Shown here: in pieces, positions 46,124-58,779 of the stretch
Position numbering within the stretch: the stretch's first letter is position 1
How the letters are laid out: each line of letters starts with the position of its first letter
Notes under the pieces: model-generated
The model's database searches: none
Told to the model about the DNA's origin: nothing
Seen by the model: only the letters and a program-made list of their open reading frames with translations
Translations under genes and position numbers: made by a program
Source of the DNA: Sphagnum compactum
Lineage: Eukaryota; Bryophyta; Sphagnopsida; Sphagnales
Assembly: GCA_965153455.1 (NCBI GenBank)
Contig: OZ234502.1
Location: 4,691,267-4,755,266 of the forward strand
Direction: 5' to 3'
DNA: 64,000 nt

Positions 46124-49121
46124 GGGTTTAGGGTTTATGGTTAGGAAATGGCAATACAGTGCAATAGGTTAATCGGAAATGACAGAATTGGTACTGGCTT
46201 AGGTGAGAAATGACAGAGTCAGCCACAGCTGCCTATTCTGCCATTTAAGACACTTAAAATCTTGCACAATATCAAGGTGTGGTCCTTTATGTATAAGGTG
46301 CTACATCCCATCGACCCTATGGGTATTCATTTCTTATGTTGTGCCCATGGCAACAAGTGCATAGGGACTCACGATGCAATTTGTGACACTTTTATTGTCA
46401 TTCCATGAGATGTTGGCCTCCATGTCAGACGAGAACAATTACAAGCATTTATCTTAGTCACTCTCAATTGATTTCGTCAACAAGTCAACTTTGTGCTCAC
46501 CAAAGATGAAATTTGCACCTTAACTAAAGTTGTCATAACTAACCCAATGCGTGCAAATTTACTTCCCTGATCTTGCACAACTCAAGGGTTTGTTACCTCC
46601 AATGCAACTAAAGTCAAAGAAAAGAACTATTAAAATCACATCACTAACCAATTCCTCCCTCTTATAATTGGAATATTTGGATGTTTACACAAATAAGCCA
46701 ATGTGTTCTTACACGAGTGTGCCAATGTTATTTGGAGCCTAAAAGGGCTAGAGGGCCTTTCCTTTTTTGTCTTGATTATTTTTCTTTGTCAAAGAGTTTC
46801 AATTACATTGCAATGGATGCAAGCATCCTCCATCTTAAGTTGAGCAATAACAATAGGCCTAGTTACTTCTCGATTTCCACCTTTTTAGGACACAGCCCCC
46901 ACTGTCACAATTGACCTATTACAAGCTGTCGGTTGTAGAAATGGAGAGTTTTTGACATCTAGTTTGTACTAACTTGATTCTCTTTAAATTATCCCTTGTT
47001 TTAATACCTATGTCTATTTTTAAAATATGTGGTGTGTTTTATAAATAAAGTTTTAAGGGGTTTTGGATTGGTATGTTTCCTTCTACAACCTCAAATCCCA
47101 AGTTTAGTGGTTGTTGTTGGGTTCAAGGTTTTGGTTGAACTTCAACCCCTGTTGTGTGGTTATAGATTATTGTTGTGCATGCATAAAACAATAAAACACC
47201 AAACCAAATATTGCAATCACTTTTGTGAATGTTATAGCGAAAATTCAAACTTGGATTTACAAACCGACCCTTGGAAATTTGGTTTGGTTCAATGTGATCA
47301 ACATGTGTTACAACTTTATTTGTATTATAAGGAAGATAGGTTGGTTAGCGAATAGTTAAGAAGGTAGATAAGGTCGAATCCTCACACATCACTCAATTTG
47401 GCTAATGAATTAAAAAAATATTCGAAAGTGTTTGGTGATAGGTATGTGTTCAGTGATGGGTGATTCAACCCTATAAGTGGCAATTGAGCTTTAAAATGTC
47501 CTCCAAGATAACAAGGGTGCTGCCCTTTGTGCTGCTACTACCCATGGAAGGTGGAATTGTTTTCCTCGCTTGTTCAAGAATATCAATGCAGTGTAAGTAT
47601 ATCAATTCCCTACTGGCAATCAAGTAGCAGAAGGATAATTAGATTTATATTCCCTTTTTTTGCAAAGTTTTATTTTTACTACAATTTGTCATGTATATGT
47701 CAAAAAGTTAAACATGTAAATGAAATCTTATGTTTCTATGTGGCTACTTTGATACAAACCAAAAAATTGAGACTTTTTACTACTGTTGTGGCAAGATTAA
47801 AATCCCATACTTGACAACTTTAAAATCTTCCGCACGGATGATGACTCACTGGTAGCCTTCTGGCACCCTGGGATCACAAAAAGGTCCTGAGTTCAAATCC
47901 AGTGGTGTGCAGGAGAAACTCCTGCTGGCCCTCTGCCAAGGAGCTTGACTTGGGTTGCCAGCTGCTTGTCAGTTCAGGTCTGCTCTTTTGCTTCAAAATA
48001 AATAAATAAAACCTTCTGAAATTTCTGAGGGATGGTTCGGTTCAGAATGCTTGGACATGTACGTATGCGTGTGCGATGTTCAGGGCTTTCACCTACGACC
48101 TGGGTAAAACAACCACAAATAATGGTGAATGGTAGGTAAAGTGAAACATATACCAATCAAATGCATTTACTTAATCAAATAAGATAAACGATATTTAGCA
48201 AAACATCATTCAAGGTCATTCTCTTGAAGAAAATGCATAATAGTAGTTTCACCATCTTTAACCTTCATGGCAAAGGTTATGAAGGAAGAAGCATCAGGAG
48301 CTTTTGAGCAATTTGACAACCTCTGTAAGAGAAAAACCAAGGCAGTCTAAAATTTATTTTCTCGCGCAGATTTCCTTTCCTTAACTTCTAATGGTCAATC
48401 TTTCAAAATGGGGCTACCATACTCAGGACCGAATAGTAAAGTCCTACTTTTGCTCTTGAACAAAGTGAAACAGACAAGACTAAGAGAGGCACTAAACAGG
48501 CATTGTCATGGAATCACAAGAACACGAGAGCTGAATCTTCCTGGGGTAAATGTCCTTCAATTAAGAGCCTTGGGTTCAGATTTTAAGGCCACCTACACGG
48601 GCCAAGGTGAACCAGCTCCTACACTGGTACCTTGACCTTCTTGAGCGAGACCCTTTAGTGGCAATATTTAACCCAGGAAATTTTTATTTGGACTCAGAGA
48701 CCCTGATTTAATGTAGGGTAATGCCCAAGGGCTGGGGCATTCCTGCAATAAGGTGCCCTCCATTTGCACTGCTCCAAAATGCAGAGTGTTTTAGGTCTTC
48801 ACCATGGTAATAGTGTAGGTACTGGATCACCCAAGGCACACACACACACACACACATGTACACAAGTAAGCAGGGGCTGGCTGCAAATCGCTAGCAACTG
48901 ATGTGGAGGCCGAGAGACAGGGCTGACGTGCAAGGTTGCCCTTGTTCCTTCACCTCTCAGTCAGCTATTTTCATCCTCCAATGGCCATTTTATTGCCCTC
49001 CAGCCATAGATTTTGTTCAGAATGGAGGAGAGCAGAGTTGCTAAGCCAAGCAGATATGCAAATTGACCCACACACACTGGCCTCTGGGCAGAGCAGAGCT
49101 GGGTATCAGACTGCCTTCTCG
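46124..49121 (+). repeat. inverted-repeat family A, right arm
   Basis: Inverted copy of 38172-40109. It starts GGGTTTAGGGTTTATGG (46124), runs through the TTGTCTTGATTATTTTTC/GATGCAAGCATCCTCCATC block (46770-46840), the AACTTTATTTGTATTATAAGG block (47310), CTTGACCTTCTTGAGCGAGA (48632), the CA microsatellite (48836), and ends CTGCCTTCTCG (49121). An extra segment at about 47436-48510, absent from the left arm, includes a tRNA-like SINE. Short frames in it (47029-47355, 48936-49130) are echoes of the left arm and are not genes. Confidence 0.88.
47836..48011 (+). mobile_element. tRNA-derived SINE-like element
   Basis: An A-box-like TGACTCACTGGTAGCC near 47843, and a B-box-like GAGTTCAAATCC at 47889-47900, about 45 bp apart as in RNA polymerase III promoters. 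A short body follows, then a tail AAAATAAATAAATAAAA (47995-48011). TAAAATCTTC before and TAAAACCTTC after the element are a possible imperfect target duplication. It lies within the 1.08-kb segment that the left arm lacks. Confidence 0.6.
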
Positions 49122-49197
49122 TTTTCATAGTTGTGTGTTTTTTTTTTATAAGTGATGATCAAATTTATAGGAGAAAAATCTCATAATAAAATGAAGG

Positions 49198-49385
49198 TTG
49201 GGCTCTTTATTTTTTGTTTTTTATTTGTACAATACCTAAAAACAATGGGGGCAAATAGAGTTTAAGGTCTAGGGTTTATGCATACCCCCATTAGTCAAGT
49301 GTAAATTAATCATTTTTTTTTCATTTCAATTTAGATGGTAAAGTTAACACATGTTCCATTGCAAATGTTGCAAAGTGGTTGTTTT
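49198..49385 (-). repeat. dispersed repeat D, copy 2 (inverted)
   Basis: Reverse complement of 34558-34745, starting GTTGGGCTCTTTATT and ending near GCAAATGTTGCAAAGT. It lies 77 bp beyond the outer end of the right arm of family A. Confidence 0.8.
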
Positions 49386-49624
49386 CCCAATACCTCAATA
49401 AAGTGCATGATTTTGTGGCAAAGAAAACCAAATTTGATCATCCTTTGATTCATGATAGGGGTCCCCATCACCAAGACCATGTTCGAATGAATGCACATGT
49501 GATTTAGTGGGTATTGTGCAATACAATATCAGTGCCTACACCTATTGTTGTCCTTGCATCACACAAAATAACATAAAAACACCCTAATTGGCTCATCAAA
49601 CCTAAACCAAAATATCATTCACCT

Positions 49625-49920
49625 ACAATTAATAGGATTCCAAGCCAAAAACACAAAATGGAAAATGACAACACAAAACCATGGCCGAAATAAAACTTGC
49701 ATACCACATAAAAATTGTAAAGCAAAAAAACACAATGTGTTTTGAAATCTCAAATCACCAAAAATGATTTGAGAACCCACAACTTGAGATTATATCCCTA
49801 AACATTAAATAATTTGAACCATGTTCACACATGAACTAATTCCAAGTTAAAAGACAATTGACTACATTAACCCAACTTATCACTAACTTAATTATGACTG
49901 GTAGTTAAACTAACATTTTT
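49625..49920. repeat. dispersed repeat B, copy 2
   Basis: Same order of landmarks as 30095-30400 and 56590-56900: CCAAGCCAAAAACA, CACAACTTGAGATTATATCCC, TTGAACCATGTTCACA, ACAATTGACTACAT, AACTTAATTATGAC. Non-coding. Confidence 0.7.
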
Positions 49921-49929
49921 TATAATTGT

Positions 49930-52900
49930 CATGCATTACCATATTGACACCTACACCTATCACTATTCACACATCACACAAAATAACATAAAAACCCCCT
50001 AATTAATGCATCATACATAAACCACCCCCCTATCTAGGCTAAGGCCCTTGTGAGTTAAATAGCAACATAGGAAACATTTATTATGAAATCCACCATGATT
50101 GGACATGACCTTGGTTCCAAGGTGAAAAGACCAATAGGCCAAAGTGTAAATGTGCACACCATCATTGATCACCCAATTGTAATCCCCCCAAATATTTAAC
50201 CAAATTTGAAGCATCATGATGAAAGAAAAACTTAAGATAATTTTACTATTTGATTATAGGAATAGGTTATTTTAAGGGTAGAAAATCCACCTAGACTAAC
50301 TAGTCTTATGAACATCCTTACATTACTTACCATCCCCTGTTAGTTTATCTTAAGGATGAAGCAATTAAGTTAGTTAGCCCCATAGAAATGGGTGATTAGT
50401 ATTGGTTTACCAATTGACTAGGAGGGATTTGTGAATGGATTAAGATAAAACAACCTTTTTGATGGGGGGAATGTGGACCTTATATGGTCTTATCAAAGGG
50501 GGGATTTGGGGATGGACCCCATCATTCTTGTATGGCATTTTTTGGAGGAATGGAAGAAAGGCATGTTGTATTAAAAAAGAGTAATGCAAGTGGTGTGCAA
50601 AGAATGTGAAACTTGTGCATTGAATTTTCATGTTTGCTTTCCAACAAATTAGTAACAAAGCTTTATGGCTATGTCATGTTTGCCATCCTAATCAATAGTA
50701 TGTAGTTTTCCCTTAGAAACCCAAGTTGACCCCTAGAGGGTACATCATCGTTCTTCCAACTAATATGTCATAAGATGTACCAATACATCATGACCACTTG
50801 TGCTTGCATTGTGGTGTAATTTGTTAGTTTTTTGGGATTAACTTGGATTGCAACCTCATGTTTGGTTAATCCCCAAGCCTTTTGCAAATTGCCCATTGAC
50901 ATGATGATTTGGTATGGGTAGGGTTCAAAGTTGTCATTGGTCAATCCAAAATCTTCCCTTATGACTTGGCCCAATATTAGACACTGAACATTATAGTCTA
51001 GTAGAACCTTTTGGGGTTGATATTAACTACCCAAATCCCCCTTCAACTAGAATATATCATCTACATTACACACCACCACCACACTAGGAATAACCTTTAC
51101 TCAATCAATGGTGGGATGTGTGAGAAGATCTTGAAGTTTAGTAACAACCACATGTTAAGATAAGATTGATTTTCAAAAATTGTCCTTTGGTTTGCCTTGG
51201 AATCATTGTGAAGAACTTTGGTCATAACTAAACCCTGGACTAGCTTGGAGTTAGCTTGGTGGTCAACCCCTCATTGGTCACCTTTTTCCCTTTCTAACAT
51301 TTCCTAAAACCCTAACAATTTGTGACTGACTTTGTTGTAATTTTATATGTAGTGTGAAACAAGGATCTACATCATGTCCACACATATTGTAATGGGAACA
51401 TGGTTGGTTAGTGTTGAAGGTGGTGACGTGAAGGGGATTAAAGCAATCCCATTTCTAATGTGTTCCATGACACTTCTAACACTTGTCTTTTCCCCCCTAC
51501 ATAACAAAATATGACAAGGATGCACCACTTAGTTTTTGGTTGGCAACCTTGATTTTTGGTGGCATGACATTATTTGGTTGGCCATGTGACTATTGAACCA
51601 TTGATGTTGAAGAAAATTTCAGGTTGTCCTTACTAAACCCAAAAGTCATGACACATTCTTCCACCATGTTCATTTCAATGCATTCCAACAACTAGAACAC
51701 ACTCGTTAATGTGGGTTTGTGAGCTAGAATAGCATAACATCCCACACTTAGCACTAAAACTTCTTGTTCATAATTCCATACCAAAACTAGATTAATTATG
51801 TTTCTATGATCCTTTATCTCATAATAATCAATCATCTCATTTGCACATAAGCCTCCCACACGCTTTTATGTGGTTTATGTTGGAATTATTATAAACTTTA
51901 TAGTTTTTTTGTTTGCACCCCTTGGTAATATATTCATAACTTGCAAAAAAATTCCACAATGGGGTTTAATGTTGGAAAAGGCCTAGTATATTAATGGAAG
52001 GACTAATACCATTACTTTCAATAGTTATGTTGTTAGCACCCTCACTTCTACTAGCTGCATTATTATTGGGAATTGTCAATATACCACTTGCGGTCATAAC
52101 CCTTTTAATAATGGAAACATAGTTGGGCAACCAATATAATCATCATTCTTTAATTTCAACCTCATCAGCACACCTAAACTCATGGTAATTATTCATGGGT
52201 GGCCTTTCCAAATGTTTGAACAAAATTTTCCATTCTATGAAATGTGTGAACAATTAAGGATTGTGCATCTATGGCATATCATACATTTTTTAAAGAAATC
52301 ATTTAGCTCAATGGTGTTGACTAGCCCCAAATACTGACAAGGTCCTTTGATTGCTCCATAAATGTCCTCCATGTCTCACAACAATAATGTCATGAATTGG
52401 ATCAAATTTGTATCCAAATCAAAATCCAAGGAATCCCTTTCAAATGATGATGGCACTATGGGTGGTTTGAACCACACCCTTGCCTAATAACCCCACTAAT
52501 AACTTTCAATAGATCCCCTATTATGGAAACTTGTGTCATTGGGTGTAGTCACAAATAGGAGCCACAACAAGTGCAATGCTTGTTTAATTTTTCACATTTA
52601 AAAGTGACGATTTAATTTGGTGTTGAAAGTATAACTTTTTTTATATTGTAGGGTTCTTAATATATTATTGAAACATGAAATTTAATTTTAAAAATATCCA
52701 ATGAATAAAAAGTTTTCAAAAGCACTATAATGGTTGTTTTTAGCACAAAAATGACTTGTAAATGGGGTTCAAAACTTTTTTAAATGAAAATCTTTAAAAA
52801 TCTTTTACATAAACCTTGACAAAATAATACTTTTTAAAAATTCAAGATTTTTAAAGATTTAGTTAGGACTTTTGTGAGAATATTCTTTAAAATATTCCCC

Positions 52901-53600
52901 CAAAAAAATCCCCTAAGTAGGCAGGTGTAGCTCATGTTATCTCATTTGCACGGCATCATCATGGTGCACCTTAACCTTAATTAGGGATCTTGAAATTGTG
53001 GATGAACCTAACTAGGCTATTAATTATAGGGCATTTACATTCACAAAAACATGTCACAAGATCAACAAAATTTAGGCACATAATGAACACACAAAATGTG
53101 GTCTATTGACCATCAACCTAATTCCACCATCACAAACAAACAATAGAATAATTAATGATCAAATCTTGAATATTTGTAATAATGCAACCCTTTAAACCTA
53201 CCTTTCATTAAAACCTTAATCATTATGTTTAGGTGACTCAAAAGTCAAGTAAAACCTCCCCAATGGTCAAAATTGATGGGTAGCCTTGTCATATGTTTGA
53301 CTATTAACCACACTTATAATAAAAACCCCAAGGCTCATTACAACAATGAACACACAAGGGATAGTTTGTAACCTTTCACCTTAGATTTCCCATTATGCAA
53401 TTTGCACATGTTTTGAAACATCAACCCAAAAACATGTGTTTACTTTAAGATGTCGGCCAATAACACACAATTTGGCAAACCCCCTACCTCTTGAAATTAA
53501 ACAATAACCCCACAAACACAATGACAATAAATAAATGCAACCCTACAACATAAAGAGGGGATGAACTTTTCATAACTTAATGGTGTGGCATTTCATCGAA
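49930..53600. other. repeat-derived intergenic DNA
   Basis: AT-rich sequence with stops in all frames. It contains repeat C copy 2 (51690-51870) and no recognisable domain. The wording of repeats B, C and D around here suggests remains of one long decayed retroelement, but no protease, RT or integrase motif can be read. Confidence 0.45.
51690..51870. repeat. dispersed repeat C, copy 2
   Basis: Same orientation as 29570-29745: GTGAGCTAGAATAGCATAAC, CTTCTTGTTCATAATT, ACCAAAACTAGATTA, and TTTGCACATAAGCCTCCCAC in order. Non-coding. Confidence 0.6.
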
Positions 53601-53615
53601 CTTTAATTGGACTTA

Positions 53616-55825
53616 CACTACTACCAAAGTGGGGTGTAGTTTACTAACTTAAATCACTATGAGACCTTAAAAGTGAAATAACTTCATTGCATTTTACTGA
53701 TTTCATCTAGTGAAAGTTATTTCATTATAATATCACTATGTAGACATCATGTTTCATTTCTAGTTAACATAATTCACTATTACAATTTACTATAGCAAAT
53801 AGGTTTATTTCTTTGTTTTTAAAAATATTCTATCTATGTTACTTTATGATATACCTTATATTATTTTAAGCTACTTTAGTTATTCTAACTTATATTTTAT
53901 GTTATTATAGGCTATTATAAATTATTGTACCCTAAATTATTATATGTTATTTTACCTTAAAGTATCTTAATTAGTTTATTATAAGCTTTTAAATTATTTA
54001 AAATTAAATTATTCAACTAATTTTAGGCTATACCTTAGGTTATTTATTTTAAATTAATGTATGTTATTTCAAGTTATACTTTAAATTATTCAAGGTCATT
54101 CTACTTAATGTTACTATAAATGATTTTATCCTAAGCATAATAACTTTAAAATATTCTAAAATAGAATATAAGGGCCTAAGGTAAAAGTAACTTAAAATAG
54201 AAAATAATAACCTATGAAAAATAATTTTAAATACCCTACAATATAATAACTACCAATAGCTTATGATATTATAACGTGAATATCAAACAATAATTTATAA
54301 TACAATAATCACCAATAGTTGTAATATAACATATAATAACCAACAATAACTTATAATACAATAACCATTAATAACCATAATAAAATAGCCGTCAGTAACC
54401 ACCAATAAAATAACCACCAATAGCCATTAATAAAATAGCCACTAATAACCATTAATAGAATAGCCACCAATAGCCATTAATAGAATATCCACCAATAGCC
54501 ATTAATAGAGTAATCACGAATAATCATTAATAGAATAGCCACCAATAGCCATTAATAAAATAGCCACCAATAGCCATTAATAGATTAATCACAAATAACC
54601 ATTAATATATTAGCAACCAATAGCCATTAATAGAATAGGCACCAATATCCATTAATAGATTAATCATGAATAGCCATTAATACATTAATCACAATAGCCA
54701 TTAATACATTAATCACAAATAGCTATTAATAGAATAGCCACCAATAGCCATTAATAGAATAACCACCAGTAGCCATTAATAGAATAGCCACCAATAGCCA
54801 TTAATAGAATAGCCACCAATAGCCATTAATATATTAACCACCAATAGCCATTAATAGATTAATCATAAATAGCCATTAATATATTAGCCACCAATAACCA
54901 TTAATAGAGTAAGCACCAATATCCATCAATAAATTAATCACGAATAACCATTAATAAAATAGCCACCAATAGCCATTAATAGAATAACCACCAATAGCCA
55001 TTAATACATTAATCACGAATAGCTATTAATAGAATAGCCACCAGTAGCCATTAATAGAATAGCCACCAATACAATAATTATTAATGGCCATTAATAGAAT
55101 AACGACCAATAACTATTAATAGAATAACCACTAAAAAACATTAATAGCCACAAATAGAATAGGTACCAATATTCATTAATAACCACCAATAGCACTAATA
55201 AAAAAAAAACCAATAGCCATGTATTATAATTGCTTAAGATTGCCAATTTTCAAAGTGATATTTTTGTAATGTTCAAAATGAAGTATTTGATAAATAAAAT
55301 GTAATGTAACATATTATCACAACAAGTGGGGTGGTTTGATGGTAAAGGTGTTCGCCCCCATTCCAAAGGTCAAGGGATCAAACCTCATGGGTGGTGTTGT
55401 GTGTGGTCAACATGGTATGTTGACCGAATATTTTCCCATCGAATTCCTAGGTTAGGTGCCTAGGTTGATTACGTGGCCTACCTACCTACCTAGGCTAGGT
55501 TTTTAACCTAGCGTAAGTAGTGACACGTGTCAATAAATAATAGGCTTTAAAAATCATGAAATTATCAATATTATTATATATTAAATAATTAAAATTTAAT
55601 TAATTTCCATACTGGTTAGTTAATTAACTAGCAAGTGAATGGTTTGGTAAAGTTGTATTTCACTTGAGAATAACCTTATTTCACGAGTTATTAGTGAAAG
55701 AAGTCATTGTCCGTAGCAACTGGTCCCCGTTCACTAGGGGGTTAAACAATTTCACCTAGTGAAATTGTCCAAATTCACTCAAAAAGTGAAACCTATAGTG
55801 AACTAGGACGCATTTCCTAGTAGTG
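53616..55825. mobile_element. non-autonomous CACTA-type DNA transposon
   Basis: Ends are CACTACTACCAAAGTG at 53616 and the inverted CACTACTAGGAAATGCG ending at 55825: eight identical terminal bases, then partial identity. Both ends are flanked by TTA (53613-53615 and 55826-55828), a 3-bp target duplication as made by CACTA (En/Spm) transposases. Subterminal TTCACTA/TAGTGAA motifs, direct and inverted (for example TTTCACCTAGTGAAA near 55750 and CATCTAGTGAAAG near 53706), are the usual transposase-binding pattern. At 2.2 kb with no transposase it is non-autonomous. Its interior is filled by a 25-bp satellite. Confidence 0.72.
54361..55220. repeat. 25-bp minisatellite inside the CACTA-type element
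   Basis: About 34 units of AGAATAGCCACCAATAGCCATTAAT with variants such as AGATTAATCAC(G/A)AATAGCCATTAAT and ATATTAGCCACC. Variation clusters by type, so higher-order duplication is likely. No coding frame persists. Confidence 0.9.
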
Positions 55826-55829
55826 TTAA

Positions 55830-56580
55830 TTTGCCTCCTTGTTCTGAACCTAGTCAACGAATTTTGGATTCAAATTTTTTTGTCATTTATTTCAAACTTG
55901 GCCCAAAGCACATGAACCTAAGTTTATGCCCAAACCTACTAGGTTTGAAGAGGACATTGTAACTCTTGGAAATGGCAGCCCTATTCCACATTCATTGCCA
56001 CCATTGAGCCCTGCCTCCCCCACTTGCTAATGCTATTATGTTGATGATTTTGTTGTTCTAACTTTTGAAAAGGATGAGGAAGAAAAAATTGGCAACATTG
56101 TTGTTGAACAACAAAGATAACAAGGAAGGCATTGTTGAAGTAAGTTGTTTTTTTTCTCCTTGTTGCTGCAACCAAATAAACAATAGGAAGAAATGGGGAA
56201 TACACCTTTATAAAAAATTGGCTACTGCTTTCTCTTCCCCCCTTTTTTTTCTTCTTTCAACACTTCAAGTTACACATGCCTTCATTAAGGTTCAACTTTT
56301 GAGGGGATTTTCACCAAGAAATTCAATATCATGAAAATCATTAAATGAAACAAACCAAAAACACCCCAACTACAACTCCTACTAGTTTGCAAAACACAAC
56401 ATGTACAAGAAACATTGAAAGAACACCTCACACCATTTGGTGTATAAAACAAAGTTGAACTCCTATAATCACACCACATGGTGCACATAACAACTTGTTC
56501 AAAGACCATAAACTTTTTCCCACTTTAAATAGTTTGCATAAAAACAAACTAAAATGGACTTTTGGTGATTCAAAATATGA
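55830..56580. other. intergenic DNA, no gene supported
   Basis: The ORF 56065-56334 (+) starts with a basic stretch (KRMRKKK) but has no recognisable domain. The opposite strand is also open over part of it. Confidence 0.45.
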
Positions 56581-56589
56581 TTCATCTAC

Positions 56590-56900
56590 AACAAGCAAGA
56601 AATCCAAGCCCAAAATATAGAATGGAAAACTACAACACACAACTATGACAAAAAAGAAACTTGTATAACACATGAAAACAAAAAAAACAAAAAAACACTA
56701 TGTCATCTGGAATCTCAAATTAACAAAAGTGATTTGAAAATGCACAACTTGGGATTATATCCCAAACACTAAATAGTTTGAACTATGTTCACACGTGAAC
56801 TGATTCCAAATTAAAACACAATTGACTACATGAATCCAATTTATCACCAACCTAGTTATAACTTAATTAGGCAGCTAAACTAACATTCAATTTTATCACA
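56590..56900. repeat. dispersed repeat B, copy 3
   Basis: Same order of landmarks as copies 1 and 2: AATCCAAGCCCAAAATA, CACAACTTGGGATTATATCCC (in pieces), GAACTATGTTCACACGTGAAC (in pieces), and CTTAATTAGGCAGCTAAACT. Closest to copy 2. Confidence 0.7.
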
Positions 56901-56909
56901 TAGTCATGT

Positions 56910-58480
56910 AGTCACAATTGACATATATCATTACAAACAAAATAATAGGTGAAGCAATATATGCCAGGTTTTGGCCTATGATCCCTTATGAAATTTGGAT
57001 ATATGTAAAACAATTTTGATTTTCAAAAAACTTTTTTGTCTGAGGCTCAAAACCATCATCTATTGTTCCATTATAATTTCACATACACATGGTTGAAGTT
57101 TAAAGTTCCTAGCCAAAATACCTACATAATGTTTTGTAAAATCCCCATGATGTAGGAGAAATTTTGTAATGTATTCACATATGGTCACTAATACACATTG
57201 AGCTCTTGGAATCATGTGCAATATTCACATATGGGTCATAAAATAAGTGTTGCTTTATTGGGGTCTTATTGTCCTCTTGAAGCCCAATTTGAAGGAATGT
57301 GAATATTGCACTTTGGGATTATGTTTTCAACTAACTAACCATGAACTAAAATTGGGTCATTTTGTGTGGATATTGTATAGGAAAAAACCATTATTTAGTG
57401 CAATACTCACATGTGGTCACAAAAATAGGTGTTAGTTTTGGGAACCCCAAACCATTTTAAACATGGTAGTTTAAAGTTGATGTGGGTATTGCATCATACA
57501 AAGACATTTTAAAAACACAATAATCACATTTCAAGGTAGACCATACAAGTGGAAAACAAAATAATTTTATAGCAATTAAATTATGATTTGAATTATAAAG
57601 CTAATCAAATGAAGAAACTAATGAATGGAAGAATTTGCCTTAGAGTTTAAAGTTAATTAACCCAAAAAAAAAACATTTAACCTTAAATAATCCTAATGGT
57701 AGATGCCATAAAACCTAACAACTATACAAACATATTGAAATGCCAAAAAAAAAGTTTCATATCAACTAATTATGTCTTACATTTTAAAGTTATTTAAATT
57801 GGGAAAAATAATGAGTGTAAGAATTAGCCCTAGATTTTAAAGTTAATTAAATGAAAAAAATATGGAAGAATAGGTATGTTTCTTACTTTTTATATAGTCT
57901 TTCCAAGTTTAGACTTTCTTCACTCCCTTCAAAAGACTTAAAATGAATGTGTTTTGGTCCATATATGTTTAAATGTAAATTTCCCCCCAAATCCAATCTA
58001 GGGTTGATGTTAATTGATAAAAAAAGGTGCATAAAGTCATAATTATTTGTTGTTTCCAAAACCTAAATCTAAACCATATTGCTTAAGCATATCATTAAGA
58101 TAGGTATATCAATTTACTAATTCTATTGACCATTGCTTAATTGAAAAGTACATTGTGCATTAATAGTCCAAAGTGGAAGTGGAATTATAAAATTGATGTC
58201 ATAAAGTTGACTGCAATTGCAATACCCACATTTTGAGCTAACATTTATCTTCATTAGAGGCTCGAAAGATGGGCAATGGTCTATGAACTTGCAAATTGTA
58301 TTGTGTATTAATGTAAAATCATTTAAAACCAACACAATAAGCATATTGAGCAAACCAGAAAATTATTTTTTCTACATTCATTTTTCCCTTAAAGATAAAA
58401 ATATTTTAATTCTAATTAGTTATGAATTTATAAAAAAATGTGATAGACTTCCCCTATACTATCAATAATCTCCATTGTAA
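56910..58480. other. AT-rich intergenic DNA
   Basis: No gene or RNA recognised. The phrase CAATA(C/T)TCACAT(A/G)TGG(T/G)TCA recurs at about 57165, 57222 and 57402, which hints at another decayed tandem repeat. Confidence 0.45.
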
Positions 58481-58487
58481 ATTGTGG

Positions 58488-58776
58488 GTGTAACACCCCA
58501 AAAATTTCAAAATATTGATTAGAGAGGATTCTAAAACCAAGGCCATATGTCTCCAAAATAGCCAATGAAACTAACTAGATTTGAAAATATTTGAAATGGA
58601 TTGGGTTGTAATTTCAAACCATTTTTTCAAAATCTTAAAATTAAAAGTTAATATATTAGTGCATTAATAAGCACATTACAACAATTATGGGAAACCCCTT
58701 TAGATGTTGGTTTAGGATGCAATGATGGTTTAGGTGCCACTACCTTAGTAGGGTGACCCATTTTGGGGTGTCACAT
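58488..58776. mobile_element. possible 290-bp element with 16-bp inverted ends
   Basis: GTGTAACACCCCAAAA at the left and ATGTGACACCCCAAAA (reverse complement) at the right agree at 14 of 16 positions. The interior is non-coding. I find no convincing target duplication, so this could also be two chance fragments of gypsy-type LTR ends, which often begin TGTAACACCCC. Confidence 0.35.
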
Positions 58777-58779
58777 TGT

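Noticed and set aside
54361-55220. Regular 25-bp repeats that look at first like a CRISPR array
   Set aside because: The units are directly tandem with no unique spacers, lie in a eukaryotic transposon, and vary as a minisatellite does.
55326-55400. tRNA-like segment (TGGTTTGATGGTAAAGGTG, then GGGATCAAACCTC)
   Set aside because: A- and B-box-like words are present, but I could not fold a cloverleaf or define element ends. At most a SINE fragment.
56065-56334. 89-codon frame with a basic N-terminus
   Set aside because: No domain, open on the opposite strand too, and set in repeat-rich DNA.
58488-58540. TGTAACACCCC as the 5' end of a gypsy LTR
   Set aside because: No second LTR, primer-binding site or pol motif nearby. 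The inverted partner at 58761-58776 fits a small inverted-repeat element at least as well.
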